A DNA stretch of 64,000 nt from Devosia geojensis (lineage in GTDB: Bacteria; Pseudomonadota; Alphaproteobacteria; Rhizobiales; Devosiaceae): contig NZ_JZEX01000119.1 in NCBI RefSeq assembly GCF_000969415.1, positions 62,001-126,000 on the forward strand, written 5' to 3'. The position numbers and the translations under genes are program-made. Within the stretch, counting starts at the first letter, position 1. Each line of letters starts with the position of its first letter. Of the stretch, positions 19,794-29,105 are shown one piece after another. Under the pieces are notes generated by a model. It was not told where the DNA came from. It saw only the letters and a program-made list of their open reading frames with translations, and did no database searches.

Positions 19794-21770
19794 TCAACTG
19801 CGTTCGCCCGACCAGGCGCCGCCTTCGAAATAGGTCTGCTCGATCTGGTAGTTGTAGTTGCCCAGCCAGGAGAAGCCCGTGAACCCTTCTTCGGGATAGT
19901 TGCGCAAGTTCGAGCCTAGGATCACTGGGATTGGCACCTGCCCGACATCCCCGATATTCCAGAGATTCTCCGCGTTGATCCGCAGGATCTCGTTGCCGAT
20001 CTCGAGCCGCCTTGCCTCATCGACGGTGATCTGCATCTCGTCGAACAGTTCCTGCACCAGCTTGGCATCACCTTGGGGCTCTTCGCCCTGCTGACCGCCG
20101 GAGGCATAGAACTGTGCCCAGGCCATGCCCCAAACATTCCAGCCGGTCGCTAGATAGGGAACGTGCCATTCGGGCGAATGCGGGAACATGGCGTCCGAAC
20201 ACTTGTCGCCGATCCAAATGCCCACTTCCGTGTCGTTGTTGTCGATCAGCGCACGCACTTGCTCGCGGGCAATGGAGCGGACGTTGAAGGTGATGCCCAC
20301 CTCACGCATGAACTCTATGATGAGTTCGGCCACCGCCAGACTTCCCGGATCGTCCACGGGAATGTCCATGTTGAGTACCAGCGGCCGCCCGTCCGAGCGC
20401 TGGCGAATGCCTTGCCCGTCTCGGTTCGTCAGCCCGATTTCATCCAGCAGGGCATTGGCCCCATCGGGATCGTATTCGGTGTCTTTAGTGGCCCACTCCT
20501 CATTGCGCCACTTCGAGCCCGGAATCATCTGCAATTGCGAAGGCACCGCGAAACCGAGATAGACCGTGTCGGCGATCTGCTGGCGGTCGAGGGCCAGCGA
20601 GAAGGCGCGCTTGAACCGGACGTCGTTATAGAGCTCGCGCAGCACCGGATCCTTGACGGTGTGATTGAACATGATCGTGTGCTCGGCCGCACGGTCGGTT
20701 TGCCACAGCTTGACGCTGTAATTGCCCCGTTCCTGGCCTTCACGATAAAGTGGCAGATTGGTGAAGGTAGTGTCTGTATTGACCCAGTTCATCTCGCCCG
20801 CGGCGATCGCGGCGTCGCGCACTTCCCCGCTTTCGTAGTTGGTGAGCACTATGTCATCGACGTAGGGCAATTGCTGCCCCTCTGGATCGACCTTCCAGTA
20901 ATAGGGGTTGCGGTCGGCCACCAGCACGTTGAGCTGCATCGGCCGGCTGAGCTTGAACGGCAGGAGCGTGGGCATGGCCGGATTGTCGAATGGCATGAGC
21001 CATTGAACATTTGACCGGTTATTGAAAAGCTCGGCCCAGGTCGAGAAGCCCGCTTCTGCCACCCGGCCGTTCAGCGCCGCCTCGTCGGCGAAATCGGCAT
21101 GGAACTGTTCGAGGTAGTGTCGCGGCAGGTAGCGCGGAATGCTGCCACCCGGACCATGCGCCAAAAGCGCCGGCAGGTTGGCGTGAGGTGCAACGAAGGT
21201 CCACTGCACGGTATGATCGTCCACCATCTCGAAGGTGGGGACTTCGCCCTGGACCATGAACTGCGCCATCGGAGCCGGACTTAGCTCCGCATTGAGGTTC
21301 ACATGGTTCCACCAGAAATCGAACCCGGACGCATCGAAGGAAGCCCCGTCCGACCATTTGATGCCGCGGCGCAAATGCAGCACGAAGGTCTTGCCGTCAT
21401 TGGTGTATTCCCAGCTTTCCGCCAGGTTCGGCTCGACCGACTGGCCGTCGCGGCTGATGCGCAGGATCGGTTCCGGCCCCCAGGCCGACCGCGCCTGGAA
21501 GCCCCGGTTCTGGATGATCCCCGTACGCAGATGCCCGCCATAGGTCCCGACCGATTCCAGCGGCTCGACCACGACCGGCGCTTCGGGCAGCCGCTCATCG
21601 ACCGACGGCAGCGTGCCGGATGCCACCATTTCCGCCAGTTGCGGCGCTTCCTTGTACTGCGAGCCCTGCGCGAAGGCGCGACCGCCAAGGCCGCCGAGGG
21701 CGATGGACGAGGCGGCCAAGCCTCCAAGTTTGAGAAATTGGCGCCGTGTGGGCGCAAAAGTCCTGATCAT
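19794..21770 (-). CDS. ABC transporter substrate-binding protein, family 5, large oligosaccharide type
   Basis: 658 residues, about 130 longer than peptide-binding members, like SBPs of oligosaccharide systems. Start at the ATG at 21770 with a perfect GGAGGAATT upstream. Tat-type leader: TRRQFLKLGGLAASSIALGG to AFAQ. Family landmarks: PNLAESWEYTNDGKTFVLHLRRGIKW, VRFKRAFSLALDRQQIAD. Periplasmic. Part of the GH4 operon, so the likely cargo is an acidic or plant-derived oligosaccharide. A Tat leader implies folding before export. Confidence 0.93.
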   Translation of the reverse strand: MIRTFAPTRRQFLKLGGLAASSIALGGLGGRAFAQGSQYKEAPQLAEMVASGTLPSVDERLPEAPVVVEPLESVGTYGGHLRTGIIQNRGFQARSAWGPEPILRISRDGQSVEPNLAESWEYTNDGKTFVLHLRRGIKWSDGASFDASGFDFWWNHVNLNAELSPAPMAQFMVQGEVPTFEMVDDHTVQWTFVAPHANLPALLAHGPGGSIPRYLPRHYLEQFHADFADEAALNGRVAEAGFSTWAELFNNRSNVQWLMPFDNPAMPTLLPFKLSRPMQLNVLVADRNPYYWKVDPEGQQLPYVDDIVLTNYESGEVRDAAIAAGEMNWVNTDTTFTNLPLYREGQERGNYSVKLWQTDRAAEHTIMFNHTVKDPVLRELYNDVRFKRAFSLALDRQQIADTVYLGFAVPSQLQMIPGSKWRNEEWATKDTEYDPDGANALLDEIGLTNRDGQGIRQRSDGRPLVLNMDIPVDDPGSLAVAELIIEFMREVGITFNVRSIAREQVRALIDNNDTEVGIWIGDKCSDAMFPHSPEWHVPYLATGWNVWGMAWAQFYASGGQQGEEPQGDAKLVQELFDEMQITVDEARRLEIGNEILRINAENLWNIGDVGQVPIPVILGSNLRNYPEEGFTGFSWLGNYNYQIEQTYFEGGAWSGERS

Positions 21771-21882
21771 GAATTCCTCCCGTTTGGGCGCCTGCATTTC
21801 CCAATCTGCAGGCCCCACTCACTCCTCTGCGGCTGATGTCCTCTCTTTGCACGGGACATTCATCCAAGATTAACCTAGCTCC

Positions 21883-21916
21883 CCGGCCAGTCTGCGTCGT
21901 TCGACATTCTGGCCGG
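21883..21916 (-). other. Nested stem-loop between GH4 and SBP genes
   Basis: Outer arms CCGGCCAG (21883-21890) and CTGGCCGG (21909-21916) are perfect; inside them GTCG (21896-21899) and CGAC (21902-21905) form a second stem with a 2-base loop. It lies in the 185-base gap between the GH4 stop and the SBP start. No T-run follows, so an RNA-processing or stabilising element is more likely than a terminator. Confidence 0.45.
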
Positions 21917-21955
21917 AGAATTTTATACAGACCGTCAGCCGGGCCCGGAGCCGAG

Positions 21956-23362
21956 CTATCCCGCGGCACGGAGCGAGCCTTCGCCGCCGTACCAATGCTG
22001 GGGAATAATGTCGCGTTCTGCATCGAGCAGATCTTCGATCAGCGCTTCGGTGTCGCCGATGGAATTGGTCAGTGGATCGACGAGGAGCGCCCGGCGCAGC
22101 AGAGCGCGGTCGCCCTTGGCCACCGCTTCCGCGGTCAGTTCGTGGGTATCCAGCACAATTTCCTGCATGGCCCTGAGGCCCCGCGGCATCTCCCCGACCG
22201 GGCGCGGGCGCGGACCGTTCATGTCCACGTCGCAGAGCAGCTCGAGATAGGCGTCGTCGGCCATGTTGCTCACTGCCCCGTCATTGCGGGTATTGATATA
22301 GAAGGGTTTCCCCAGTCCGCCGACCATGTTCTCGATGATATCGGTGGCGTGATCCGGGCCGAAGGTCTTCATGTAGTCGCCTATCGGCGTCTCGCCGGAG
22401 AGGAAACGGTCGATCTGTTCCCACATCTCACGGTGTCGGGCATAGCGAGCCTCGGTCTCCCACAGCGACAGCTCGGGTATGGCTTCCTCTGTGACGCCGT
22501 GCCCTTGCCAGAACCGCACATATTCCTTGGTGTGGGCGACACAGGCGGGCACCTTCTCGAACATCTGATAGAGTTGGTAGCCGATGGCGTCGTTGTGGAC
22601 CGCCTTGGCGCCCTTGTCGCCCCCGTCAGTCTCGGTGGCCGCGCGCCGCCCGATGGCTTCGCCGATAGCGTCCATCATGTCCTGCCCGTCATATTCGGCC
22701 TTGAGCACCCAAGTGAAGTGATTGACCCCGGCAATGCGCAGATCAAACCTGGCATCTTGCTCCGCCGTCAGTTTTTCGCCCGGCCCGACAACGCCGGCCC
22801 GCTCCGCATATAGCCGCTTCACATGCGGCATATGCAGGCTGTCGCAGAGCCCGAAGCTCTTGATCTGTGGGGCGAAGCGCTTGAGCGCCATGCCGTTGAC
22901 GGCCGAAGGATTGATGTAGTTGATGACCCAGGCATCGGGACACAATTCCTCGACATCCCGCGCGCAGTCCAGGATATGGGGCAGCTCGCGCATGGCGCGG
23001 AACACCCCGCCCGGCCCGATCGTGTCGCCCGAGCACATGCGGATGCCGTATTTTTCCGAGATCACCGTGTCGAGGCCCCGATAGCGCACCGTGTCCTTGG
23101 CAAAGCTCAGAACCACGAAGTCCGAACCGGGAAGTACGGCACGTCGGTCGGTGCTGGCCTCGATGCGAAGCGGCACGCCTTCATGCCCCACCACTTTGTT
23201 AGCCAGCCGCTCCAGCTTGTCGAGCCGGGCGAGGTCGGTATCGACCAACGCCAGCGTACCGCCATTCAGGTGCGGTGAATGCACCATCTGCCAGATGGCC
23301 TGGCGCCCGAAAAACAGGCTGCCTGCACCAATGACGGTTACCTTGGGGCCATTCGCGGCCAT
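21956..23362 (-). CDS. Glycoside hydrolase family 4 (alpha-galacturonidase/alpha-galactosidase-like)
   Basis: 468 residues from the ATG at 23362 (GAGGAGG upstream). N-terminal Rossmann fold VTVIGAGSLFFGR binds NAD. GH4 landmarks: NYINPSAV (around 149-155), Cys173 in FGLCDSLH and His215 in AGVNHFTWVL, matching the metal-binding Cys and His of the family. GH4 enzymes cleave glycosides by a redox-elimination mechanism needing NAD and Mn, in the cytoplasm. The GLC-x-S form is seen in MelA and LplD-like enzymes; with a lyase-like propeller in the operon an alpha-galacturonidase activity is attractive but unproven. First gene of the operon, divergent from AraC. Confidence 0.9.
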   Translation of the reverse strand: MAANGPKVTVIGAGSLFFGRQAIWQMVHSPHLNGGTLALVDTDLARLDKLERLANKVVGHEGVPLRIEASTDRRAVLPGSDFVVLSFAKDTVRYRGLDTVISEKYGIRMCSGDTIGPGGVFRAMRELPHILDCARDVEELCPDAWVINYINPSAVNGMALKRFAPQIKSFGLCDSLHMPHVKRLYAERAGVVGPGEKLTAEQDARFDLRIAGVNHFTWVLKAEYDGQDMMDAIGEAIGRRAATETDGGDKGAKAVHNDAIGYQLYQMFEKVPACVAHTKEYVRFWQGHGVTEEAIPELSLWETEARYARHREMWEQIDRFLSGETPIGDYMKTFGPDHATDIIENMVGGLGKPFYINTRNDGAVSNMADDAYLELLCDVDMNGPRPRPVGEMPRGLRAMQEIVLDTHELTAEAVAKGDRALLRRALLVDPLTNSIGDTEALIEDLLDAERDIIPQHWYGGEGSLRAAG

Positions 23363-23480
23363 GTCGTCCTCCTCGGTCAGTTTCCGTGCCGCCGCCTCTC
23401 TGCGTTGACAACGGCGCCGTTTGTTCAATGACTAGACGGCATCCGTCGGTCCTGTCTTTCGATTTTGGAGCCTGAGAAAA

Positions 23481-24344
23481 TTGAACAGTGAAACGTTCGA
23501 GATGTATCGGAGACCCACTTCGCTGGTTTTGCCCGAGCTGGTGAGCCTAGGCATGTTCATTACCTCGGAATCGCGGCTGGGGGGCGAGCGGCGGGATGGG
23601 ACGACCGGGCTCGAAATCGGCTTCCTCGAGCACGGAATCGTCGAATGGTGGAACGGAGAGGAGTTGGAGGAGGCCGAGCCTCCCTCGGTCCTGATTGATC
23701 CGCCCGGCGATTGGCAGGGCGGGGCCAGTGCCATCGTCCACCCTTGCACCCGCTACTGGCTCCGCTTCGAATTTCCCGACCAAGGGGAATTGCCGGGAGT
23801 CTCGCGCTCCACCACTCTGGCGTTGCGCCACTCGTTCGATTCGATCGACCGGCACTTCTTTCCCGGCGATCCATCATTGGCAAAGCTGTTCGTCCAGCTC
23901 CTGGATCAGCAGCGTCAGCCTGGCATTTTTGCCGAGGAACTGAGCCGAGCTCTGTTCCATCAGATTCTGGTGATGGTACTGCGCAACTTCGAAATGGTCG
24001 CCAACGAGGTGAGCTCGCCGCAAATCGCCGCGGCCAAGGCCTATCTTGCCGACAATTATCGGATGAAGGTACATATCCAGGATGTAGCAGCGCTCGCCGG
24101 CTACAGCGTTGGCCACTTCCACGAAGTGTTCCTGCGTGAAGTGGGGCTTTCTCCTCTGCAGTTCCAGTTGAAGCAGCGCATTTCCCAGGCGAAGCGGGCA
24201 CTGATCTCGACCGACAGTCACATCACCGACATTGCCCTCGATCTTGGCTTTTCCTCCAGCCAGTACTTCTCGACCGCGTTCCGCAAAGTGGTGGGCCTCA
24301 CCCCAGCTGCCTACCGTCAGATCCGCACTACGCGGAGAGCTTAG
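23481..24344 (+). CDS. AraC-family transcriptional regulator
   Basis: 287 residues. N-terminal cupin-like sensor domain (residues about 15-130), C-terminal double HTH (about 190-285; VHIQDVAALAGYSVGHFHEVF and DIALDLGFSSSQYFSTAFRKVVG-LTPAAYR). TTG at 23481 has GGAG ten bases upstream; the ATG at 23502 lacks a clear ribosome site, so the TTG is preferred with moderate confidence. Divergent from the GH4 operon across 118 bases and probably its activator, sensing the imported sugar. Confidence 0.9.
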   Translation: MNSETFEMYRRPTSLVLPELVSLGMFITSESRLGGERRDGTTGLEIGFLEHGIVEWWNGEELEEAEPPSVLIDPPGDWQGGASAIVHPCTRYWLRFEFPDQGELPGVSRSTTLALRHSFDSIDRHFFPGDPSLAKLFVQLLDQQRQPGIFAEELSRALFHQILVMVLRNFEMVANEVSSPQIAAAKAYLADNYRMKVHIQDVAALAGYSVGHFHEVFLREVGLSPLQFQLKQRISQAKRALISTDSHITDIALDLGFSSSQYFSTAFRKVVGLTPAAYRQIRTTRRA

Positions 24345-24499
24345 GGCCTGTGAACTTGCTTGAGGACCGCTTCTTGTCGATACACCCTAGCACCTGGGTG
24401 CTAACGCCAGCGATCGGTACGCTAAGCCGTGCCGGCGCATCGGCAAAAGCCCTCAAACGGATGCACTCTGGCACTGGCGCCGAGAATAAGATCTTTGCG

Positions 24500-25900
24500 T
24501 CAATCTGGGGGTCCGAGCTTCCGATCGGCCTCTCTAAACTGATCCTGAAGCCAAGGATTGGCGACTAGTGTATCGCCAAATGTAACCAGTTCTTCATAAA
24601 GCGAGCTGCGCATCTGAGCGAGGCGCGTTCGGTTTTCCGGAGCTCCAGAGACATTGTGCAGCTCAGCCGGGTCAATCTCCAGATCATAGAGTTCGTCCAC
24701 ATCGGTGGCGTTCCAGACATACTTCCACCGCCGGTCGCGTAGCATGCGTTGGCTGTAAAGCCCAAATTGCTGCCCGTTGTAGGTCGAAACGACATGGGGG
24801 CGAGTCTCGAAGCCCTTGCATCCATAGACCACCTGGGTGAGATCGATGCCGTGTAGACCCGGGGGTGGCTGGAGGCCGGCCATCGACATGATGGTAGGTG
24901 CCAAGTCGAGCATGTTGTAGACAAAGGCATCTGTGGACACCCTTTCAACCTGACCGGGCAAGCGTATTGCCAGGGGTACGCGAACTACGTCGTCATAGAG
25001 GACGTAGTGCTTGTCCAGCATGCGATGGGCGCCGCACATGTCGCCGTGATCGGAAGTGAAGATGACGACCGTCTCATCGGCGGCGCCTATGCTATCGAGC
25101 GCACGCAGGAGCCGCCCGAACGCATCGTCAACTTGGGCAATGATGTTGTAGTAACGGGCAACGATGGGCGCCCAGTCGTCCCAGTCGTAGTCTTCCAGCC
25201 TCCAGTTGAGCAACTGCTGGCGCTGGATATAGGGCTTGTTCCGGAAGGTTTCGCCGAATGAGTCCCATCGGGGAACGTCGCGAGGACCGTAGAGGCTGGC
25301 AAAAGGCTCCGCGGGCCGGCATGGCAGGTGAGGCTCGGGAAGATCGAGGCGAAGGAGCCACGGGGCACCGCCCCTGCTCAAAGCCGCCATCCGATCGATC
25401 GCGCGCTCGGTCAGCCAATGCGTTCGGGCATCTTCGAGCGGGAGCGGATCGTCCTCGCCCAGATAGTCTGGCCGATAGTGGACGTCTGGATGTTTTCTGA
25501 TGCGGAAGGCTTCATAGTCATCCACCGATATATAAGTGTCGAAACCGAAGTCCTGCGGTCCGTGGCGGTCGCTGACGTGCCATTTGCCGACATATCCGGT
25601 TGAATAACCGGACTCGGAAAGGGCTCGACTCCATGTCCAATGATCTGGTCCGAGCGACGGGATTCTTGGTCCCAGATCGTAGTTCCAGAGCGTTCCCAAA
25701 GCCTCGGCGCGCTTTCCTGTCAAAAAGGACTGGCGCGCGGGGCAGCAGGTCGGGATCGGCGTGTAGCTTTGCGAAAACCACACGCTCTGAGCCGCAAACC
25801 TGTCGAGATTCGGCGTGCTTACGGGATAGCGGTTGGAAAAGCCGATGCAGTCGTATCGGAGCTGGTCAACGACAACCAGCAGCACATTTGGTCGGGCCAT
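24500..25900 (-). CDS. Cys-type S1 sulfatase, cytoplasmic, no. 1
   Basis: 466 residues from ATG 25900; upstream frame extension is not supported. No signal peptide: the protein begins at the first catalytic strand PNVLLVVVDQLR (Asp12, metal ligand). Formylglycine motif C52-C-P-A-R56 (PTCCPARQSFLTGK), and SDHGDMCGAHRML carries further metal/active-site residues. Hydrolyses a sulfate ester after conversion of Cys52 by the FGE encoded at 30392-31321. It follows SBP, MalG and MalF genes in one minus-strand operon, so the substrate is probably imported by that system. The substrate class cannot be read from sequence. Confidence 0.92.
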   Translation of the reverse strand: MARPNVLLVVVDQLRYDCIGFSNRYPVSTPNLDRFAAQSVWFSQSYTPIPTCCPARQSFLTGKRAEALGTLWNYDLGPRIPSLGPDHWTWSRALSESGYSTGYVGKWHVSDRHGPQDFGFDTYISVDDYEAFRIRKHPDVHYRPDYLGEDDPLPLEDARTHWLTERAIDRMAALSRGGAPWLLRLDLPEPHLPCRPAEPFASLYGPRDVPRWDSFGETFRNKPYIQRQQLLNWRLEDYDWDDWAPIVARYYNIIAQVDDAFGRLLRALDSIGAADETVVIFTSDHGDMCGAHRMLDKHYVLYDDVVRVPLAIRLPGQVERVSTDAFVYNMLDLAPTIMSMAGLQPPPGLHGIDLTQVVYGCKGFETRPHVVSTYNGQQFGLYSQRMLRDRRWKYVWNATDVDELYDLEIDPAELHNVSGAPENRTRLAQMRSSLYEELVTFGDTLVANPWLQDQFREADRKLGPPD

Positions 25901-25923
25901 GGATCTTCCGGAAAATGGGAAGT

Positions 25924-25945
25924 GGGCGGCTGGCTGCAGCCACCC
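25924..25945 (-). terminator. Stem-loop between SBP and sulfatase genes
   Basis: Arms GGGCGGCTG (25924-25932) and CAGCCACCC (25937-25945) pair over 9 positions with one mismatch around a 4-base loop. On the minus strand it lies directly after the SBP stop, and a CATTTTCC stretch follows 6 bases later. Likely attenuates transcription into the sulfatase gene. Confidence 0.5.
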
Positions 25946-25952
25946 TTCTCCG

Positions 25953-27224
25953 TCAGTCGCGCAGGCGGTCAACTGCGCGGCTGACATTGGCGATCTCTGC
26001 TTCAATGTCCCCACCGCGGACGACCGACTGAATGGCGAGCGCGAATGCCTCGAGCATGGCAGTGGCTTGCAAATCCCGGATCGGCAGCGGATTCGCGTTC
26101 GCCAGCGTCTCGGCGAATGCCTGTATATAGGGGTCCTCCCCCATGCTCCCGGCCGACAGCAGATCCCCCCTGGGGGTGGTGAGCTGATCGGAGGTTTCGT
26201 AGAAGAATTCGACGGCTTCCGGGTCGCTGACGATGAACTCCATGAACGCGGCCGCGGCAGGGTTGTCGGCGCTCGCCTTGGTCAGCACCAGCATGTTGGA
26301 GTTGTCGAGGTTTCTTGGTGACGAGCCATCGGCCGAGGGCATATTTGCAACCCACACGTCGGCATCGGCTCCCATAGTAAGGGCTCCGCCAGACACGTTC
26401 TCGACAATGCCGCCGACCCATGGACCTTCGAAGATGAACCCCGCTCGGCCCTGGGCGAACACGTTGCGCGATTGCTGGATATCGAAGAATTCCGGCGCAC
26501 AACCCCTGTTGATAATATCGCGATACCATTCAAGCAGTGCTCTGGTCTCGGCCGTGTCGAAATTGATGTCGCCGTCGGCAGCGATGACGTCTCCGCCCTG
26601 CGCCCAGATGAGCGGCAGTGCCCATAGGCCAGTCACCGGCTGCTGCGCCGAGCGCAGGGCGACACCGTAAACCTGCCCGCCATTGCGTTCACCCAGCCCG
26701 CAAATGGCATCGACCGCTTGCGTAAATTCGTCCCACGTCCGAGGCGGCTGATCGGGATCGAGCCCAGCCTCCTGAAGCAACGTGCGATTGTAGACCATGA
26801 CGATCGGGCCCGGAATCCAAGGCAGCCCGACCAGATCGCCGTTGAATGTCATGGCGTCGAGATAGCTCTGTGGAATGTTCGACAACGTTTCCTCGGAGAT
26901 CTTGCCGCCAAGGCCGGTCAGAGCGCCCATGCCGTTGAGCTGGGAAACCCAGCCCGGATTCACCTGGATGATATCGGGTGCATTGCCGCCGTTGATGGCC
27001 ACGACGGCCTGGCTGAGGGTCTGTTCATTGGGGGTACCGATATAATTGATCGTCATTCCGGGATTTTGTTCCTCGAAGGAGGCGACGATGTTCTCCCATC
27101 CTTCCTGCTGGAACTCGAACAGTCCAACCCACCCCATGAAATCGACTTCCTGGGCCGCGGCACCTCCTCCCGATAGCGCCAGCGCACAGGTCGCGACGAA
27201 TGATATAGTCTTCGGTGTATGCAT
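25953..27224 (-). CDS. ABC sugar transporter substrate-binding protein, family 1
   Basis: 423 residues from ATG 27224, preceded by GGAGGAG; an in-frame ATG 12 bases upstream is less well placed. Sec signal residues 1-24 (SFVATCALALSGGGAAAQ). SBP_bac_1 features: FEEQNPGMTINYI, GNAPDIIQVNPGWVSQL, GLPWIPGPIVMVYNRTLLQEAG. Periplasmic receptor for the MalF/MalG permeases upstream. No ATPase is encoded in the operon. Followed by the sulfatase, so a sulfated sugar is a plausible ligand (inference). Confidence 0.93.
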   Translation of the reverse strand: MHTPKTISFVATCALALSGGGAAAQEVDFMGWVGLFEFQQEGWENIVASFEEQNPGMTINYIGTPNEQTLSQAVVAINGGNAPDIIQVNPGWVSQLNGMGALTGLGGKISEETLSNIPQSYLDAMTFNGDLVGLPWIPGPIVMVYNRTLLQEAGLDPDQPPRTWDEFTQAVDAICGLGERNGGQVYGVALRSAQQPVTGLWALPLIWAQGGDVIAADGDINFDTAETRALLEWYRDIINRGCAPEFFDIQQSRNVFAQGRAGFIFEGPWVGGIVENVSGGALTMGADADVWVANMPSADGSSPRNLDNSNMLVLTKASADNPAAAAFMEFIVSDPEAVEFFYETSDQLTTPRGDLLSAGSMGEDPYIQAFAETLANANPLPIRDLQATAMLEAFALAIQSVVRGGDIEAEIANVSRAVDRLRD

Positions 27225-27245
27225 GCTCTCCTCCATTAGGCATGG

Positions 27246-28106
27246 CTAACCCTTGACGGCGCCGACAGTGACGCCTTCGACGAAATGCTTCTGAAATGCC
27301 AGGAACAGGACCAGAATGGGCACGGTGGCCGTGGTTGCGACGGCCATCATCTGTGGCCATTGGTACTGGAATTCCTGCAGGAACAACAATGCGATACCGG
27401 CAGGTAAAGGTCGCATCGAACTCGAGGTGGTGAAGGTCAGCCCGAAGATGAACTCGTTCCAGGACGTCACGAAGACATATATGGCCGCGGCCGTGAAACC
27501 GGGCCGCATGATCGGAATGACAATCGACCAGATGATCCGGAAAAGGCTCGCGCCCTCGACATAAGCCGCCTCCTCCACCTCCACCGGCAGACTATCGACG
27601 AAACCCTTCAGCAGCCAGATAACCACAGGCAGAGTAAGGACGACATGACCGATGATGACGGCGAAATAGGTGTCGATGAGACCCAGGCGAGACAGCGTGA
27701 GATAGAGCGTGATCATCAAGAGGGGCAACGGGAACGCCAGAGAACAGAGAAAGAACACCATCAGCATGTTTGAGGACCAATGACGCAGCCTTGCGACGAC
27801 ATAGGCTGTGCAGGCTCCGATCAGGGTGGACGTGAATGCCGTGGCAGCCGCGATCACCACGCTGTTGAAGAAAAACCGCAGCATGATTGGCGAAAATGCG
27901 TAGGCGAACGGCTCAAGGGTCGGTTCTCGCGGAATCCAGGTGGGCGGAACCGAAAAGACCTCCCCCCTGCTCTTGAAGGCCGTCGCAAGGAGCCATGCCA
28001 GGGGAAACTGCAGCACGATCAGGCTGCCCGCCATGACGACATAACCCGCGACCTGAGCCGAACGGCGGCGCAGATCGAACATTTCGACACTTGGAGCAAT
28101 GGTCAT
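27246..28106 (-). CDS. ABC sugar transporter permease, MalG type
   Basis: 286 residues from ATG 28106 with GGGAG upstream; the longer open frame overlaps the preceding gene. About six TM helices, first near residues 18-40. EAA loop EAAYVEGASLFRIIWSIVIP and C-terminal FQKHFVEGVTVGAVKG are diagnostic for CUT1 MalG proteins. Pairs with the MalF-type protein encoded 14 bases upstream. Confidence 0.94.
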   Translation of the reverse strand: MTIAPSVEMFDLRRRSAQVAGYVVMAGSLIVLQFPLAWLLATAFKSRGEVFSVPPTWIPREPTLEPFAYAFSPIMLRFFFNSVVIAAATAFTSTLIGACTAYVVARLRHWSSNMLMVFFLCSLAFPLPLLMITLYLTLSRLGLIDTYFAVIIGHVVLTLPVVIWLLKGFVDSLPVEVEEAAYVEGASLFRIIWSIVIPIMRPGFTAAAIYVFVTSWNEFIFGLTFTTSSSMRPLPAGIALLFLQEFQYQWPQMMAVATTATVPILVLFLAFQKHFVEGVTVGAVKG

Positions 28107-28120
28107 CGTCGAGCTCCCAT

Positions 28121-28999
28121 CTAAAAGCTGCGCCGGGTGAACTGCATGGCGATGAGGCCGACCAGCCCGAGAAGCACGAGCCAGACGGTGCCGGCAGCTG
28201 CGGCAAGACCATAGTCCCATTGCTGAAAAGCAAGCTTGTAGGTGTAAAGGCTCAAGGTGCTTGTGGCGTTCATCGGTCCTCCCTGGGTCAGAATCCAAGG
28301 CAGCGTGATCTCCTGGAACAGTTTGACCAGCTGGAGGAGAGCAAGCGTAACGAGCATGGGCCGCAGCAGCGGCAAGGTAATCCTCATGAACCTTTGAACC
28401 GGCGTGGCCCCATCCACGGATGCGGCTTCGAGCACTTCGCTGGGAATACTTTGCAGAGCTGCGAGCGAAACGACCATCATGAACGGAATCATTCGCCAGG
28501 CGAAACCGAGAACGATCACGATCCTTGCGGTCGTGCTACCCGAGAACCAGCCAATAGGTTCGTCGATGATCCCGATACCCATTAGCATGTAGTTCACGAT
28601 GCCGTAGTCGGCGTTGAATATCCAACCCCATAGGATAGCCACCGAGATCCATGGAACGATCCAGATCTGGAAGACGCCGGCGCGGAACAGTGCGACGCCC
28701 GGCAATCTCCGGTTGACGAGCAAAGCCAGCCCAAGCCCCGCGACCATCGACAGGAGGATCGCTCCTCCCACCAGCACCACGCTGTTGAACAGAACGATGT
28801 AGAATTCCGGCGTCGCGAGCAGATATTCGTAGTTACCGAGCCCGATGAACCGCGACGTCGGCCGCAGCGCGGAGGCGTTGGTGAAGCTTAAGTAGACGCC
28901 GTTTGCCAGAGGATAGACGAGAAAAACGCCCGCAAACAGGAGCGCCGGCAATAGAAGCACGAGCGCAGCACCGACATGCCGACGGAAAACATGATTCAT
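28121..28999 (-). CDS. ABC sugar transporter permease, MalF type
   Basis: 292 residues from ATG 28999 (AGAGGT upstream). Six TM segments; TM1 ALVLLLPALLFAGVFLVYPL. EAA loop EVLEAASVDGATPVQRFMRI. First gene of the minus-strand operon MalF-MalG-SBP-sulfatase, divergent from a LacI gene with an operator-like palindrome in the 106-base gap. Confidence 0.94.
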   Translation of the reverse strand: MNHVFRRHVGAALVLLLPALLFAGVFLVYPLANGVYLSFTNASALRPTSRFIGLGNYEYLLATPEFYIVLFNSVVLVGGAILLSMVAGLGLALLVNRRLPGVALFRAGVFQIWIVPWISVAILWGWIFNADYGIVNYMLMGIGIIDEPIGWFSGSTTARIVIVLGFAWRMIPFMMVVSLAALQSIPSEVLEAASVDGATPVQRFMRITLPLLRPMLVTLALLQLVKLFQEITLPWILTQGGPMNATSTLSLYTYKLAFQQWDYGLAAAAGTVWLVLLGLVGLIAMQFTRRSF

Positions 29000-29085
29000 G
29001 CTGTCTGTACCTCTTGTTGCTTCCTCGTTGGAAGCAACAGGAGGGTCCCACCCCTGGACCACGCCATATCCTTCTCTCCCAAAAA

Positions 29086-29101
29086 GTTATAACGTTGTTA
29101 C
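29086..29101. promoter_or_regulatory. LacI-type operator candidate
   Basis: GTTATAACGTTGTTAC is a 16-base imperfect palindrome (12 of 16 positions symmetrical) centred on AACGTT with a central CG, as LacI/GalR operators have. It sits in the gap between the MalF-type gene and the divergent LacI gene, so it can serve both. A perfect palindrome with the same AACGTT centre precedes the next LacI gene (31509-31524). Confidence 0.6.
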
Positions 29102-29105
29102 TTTT

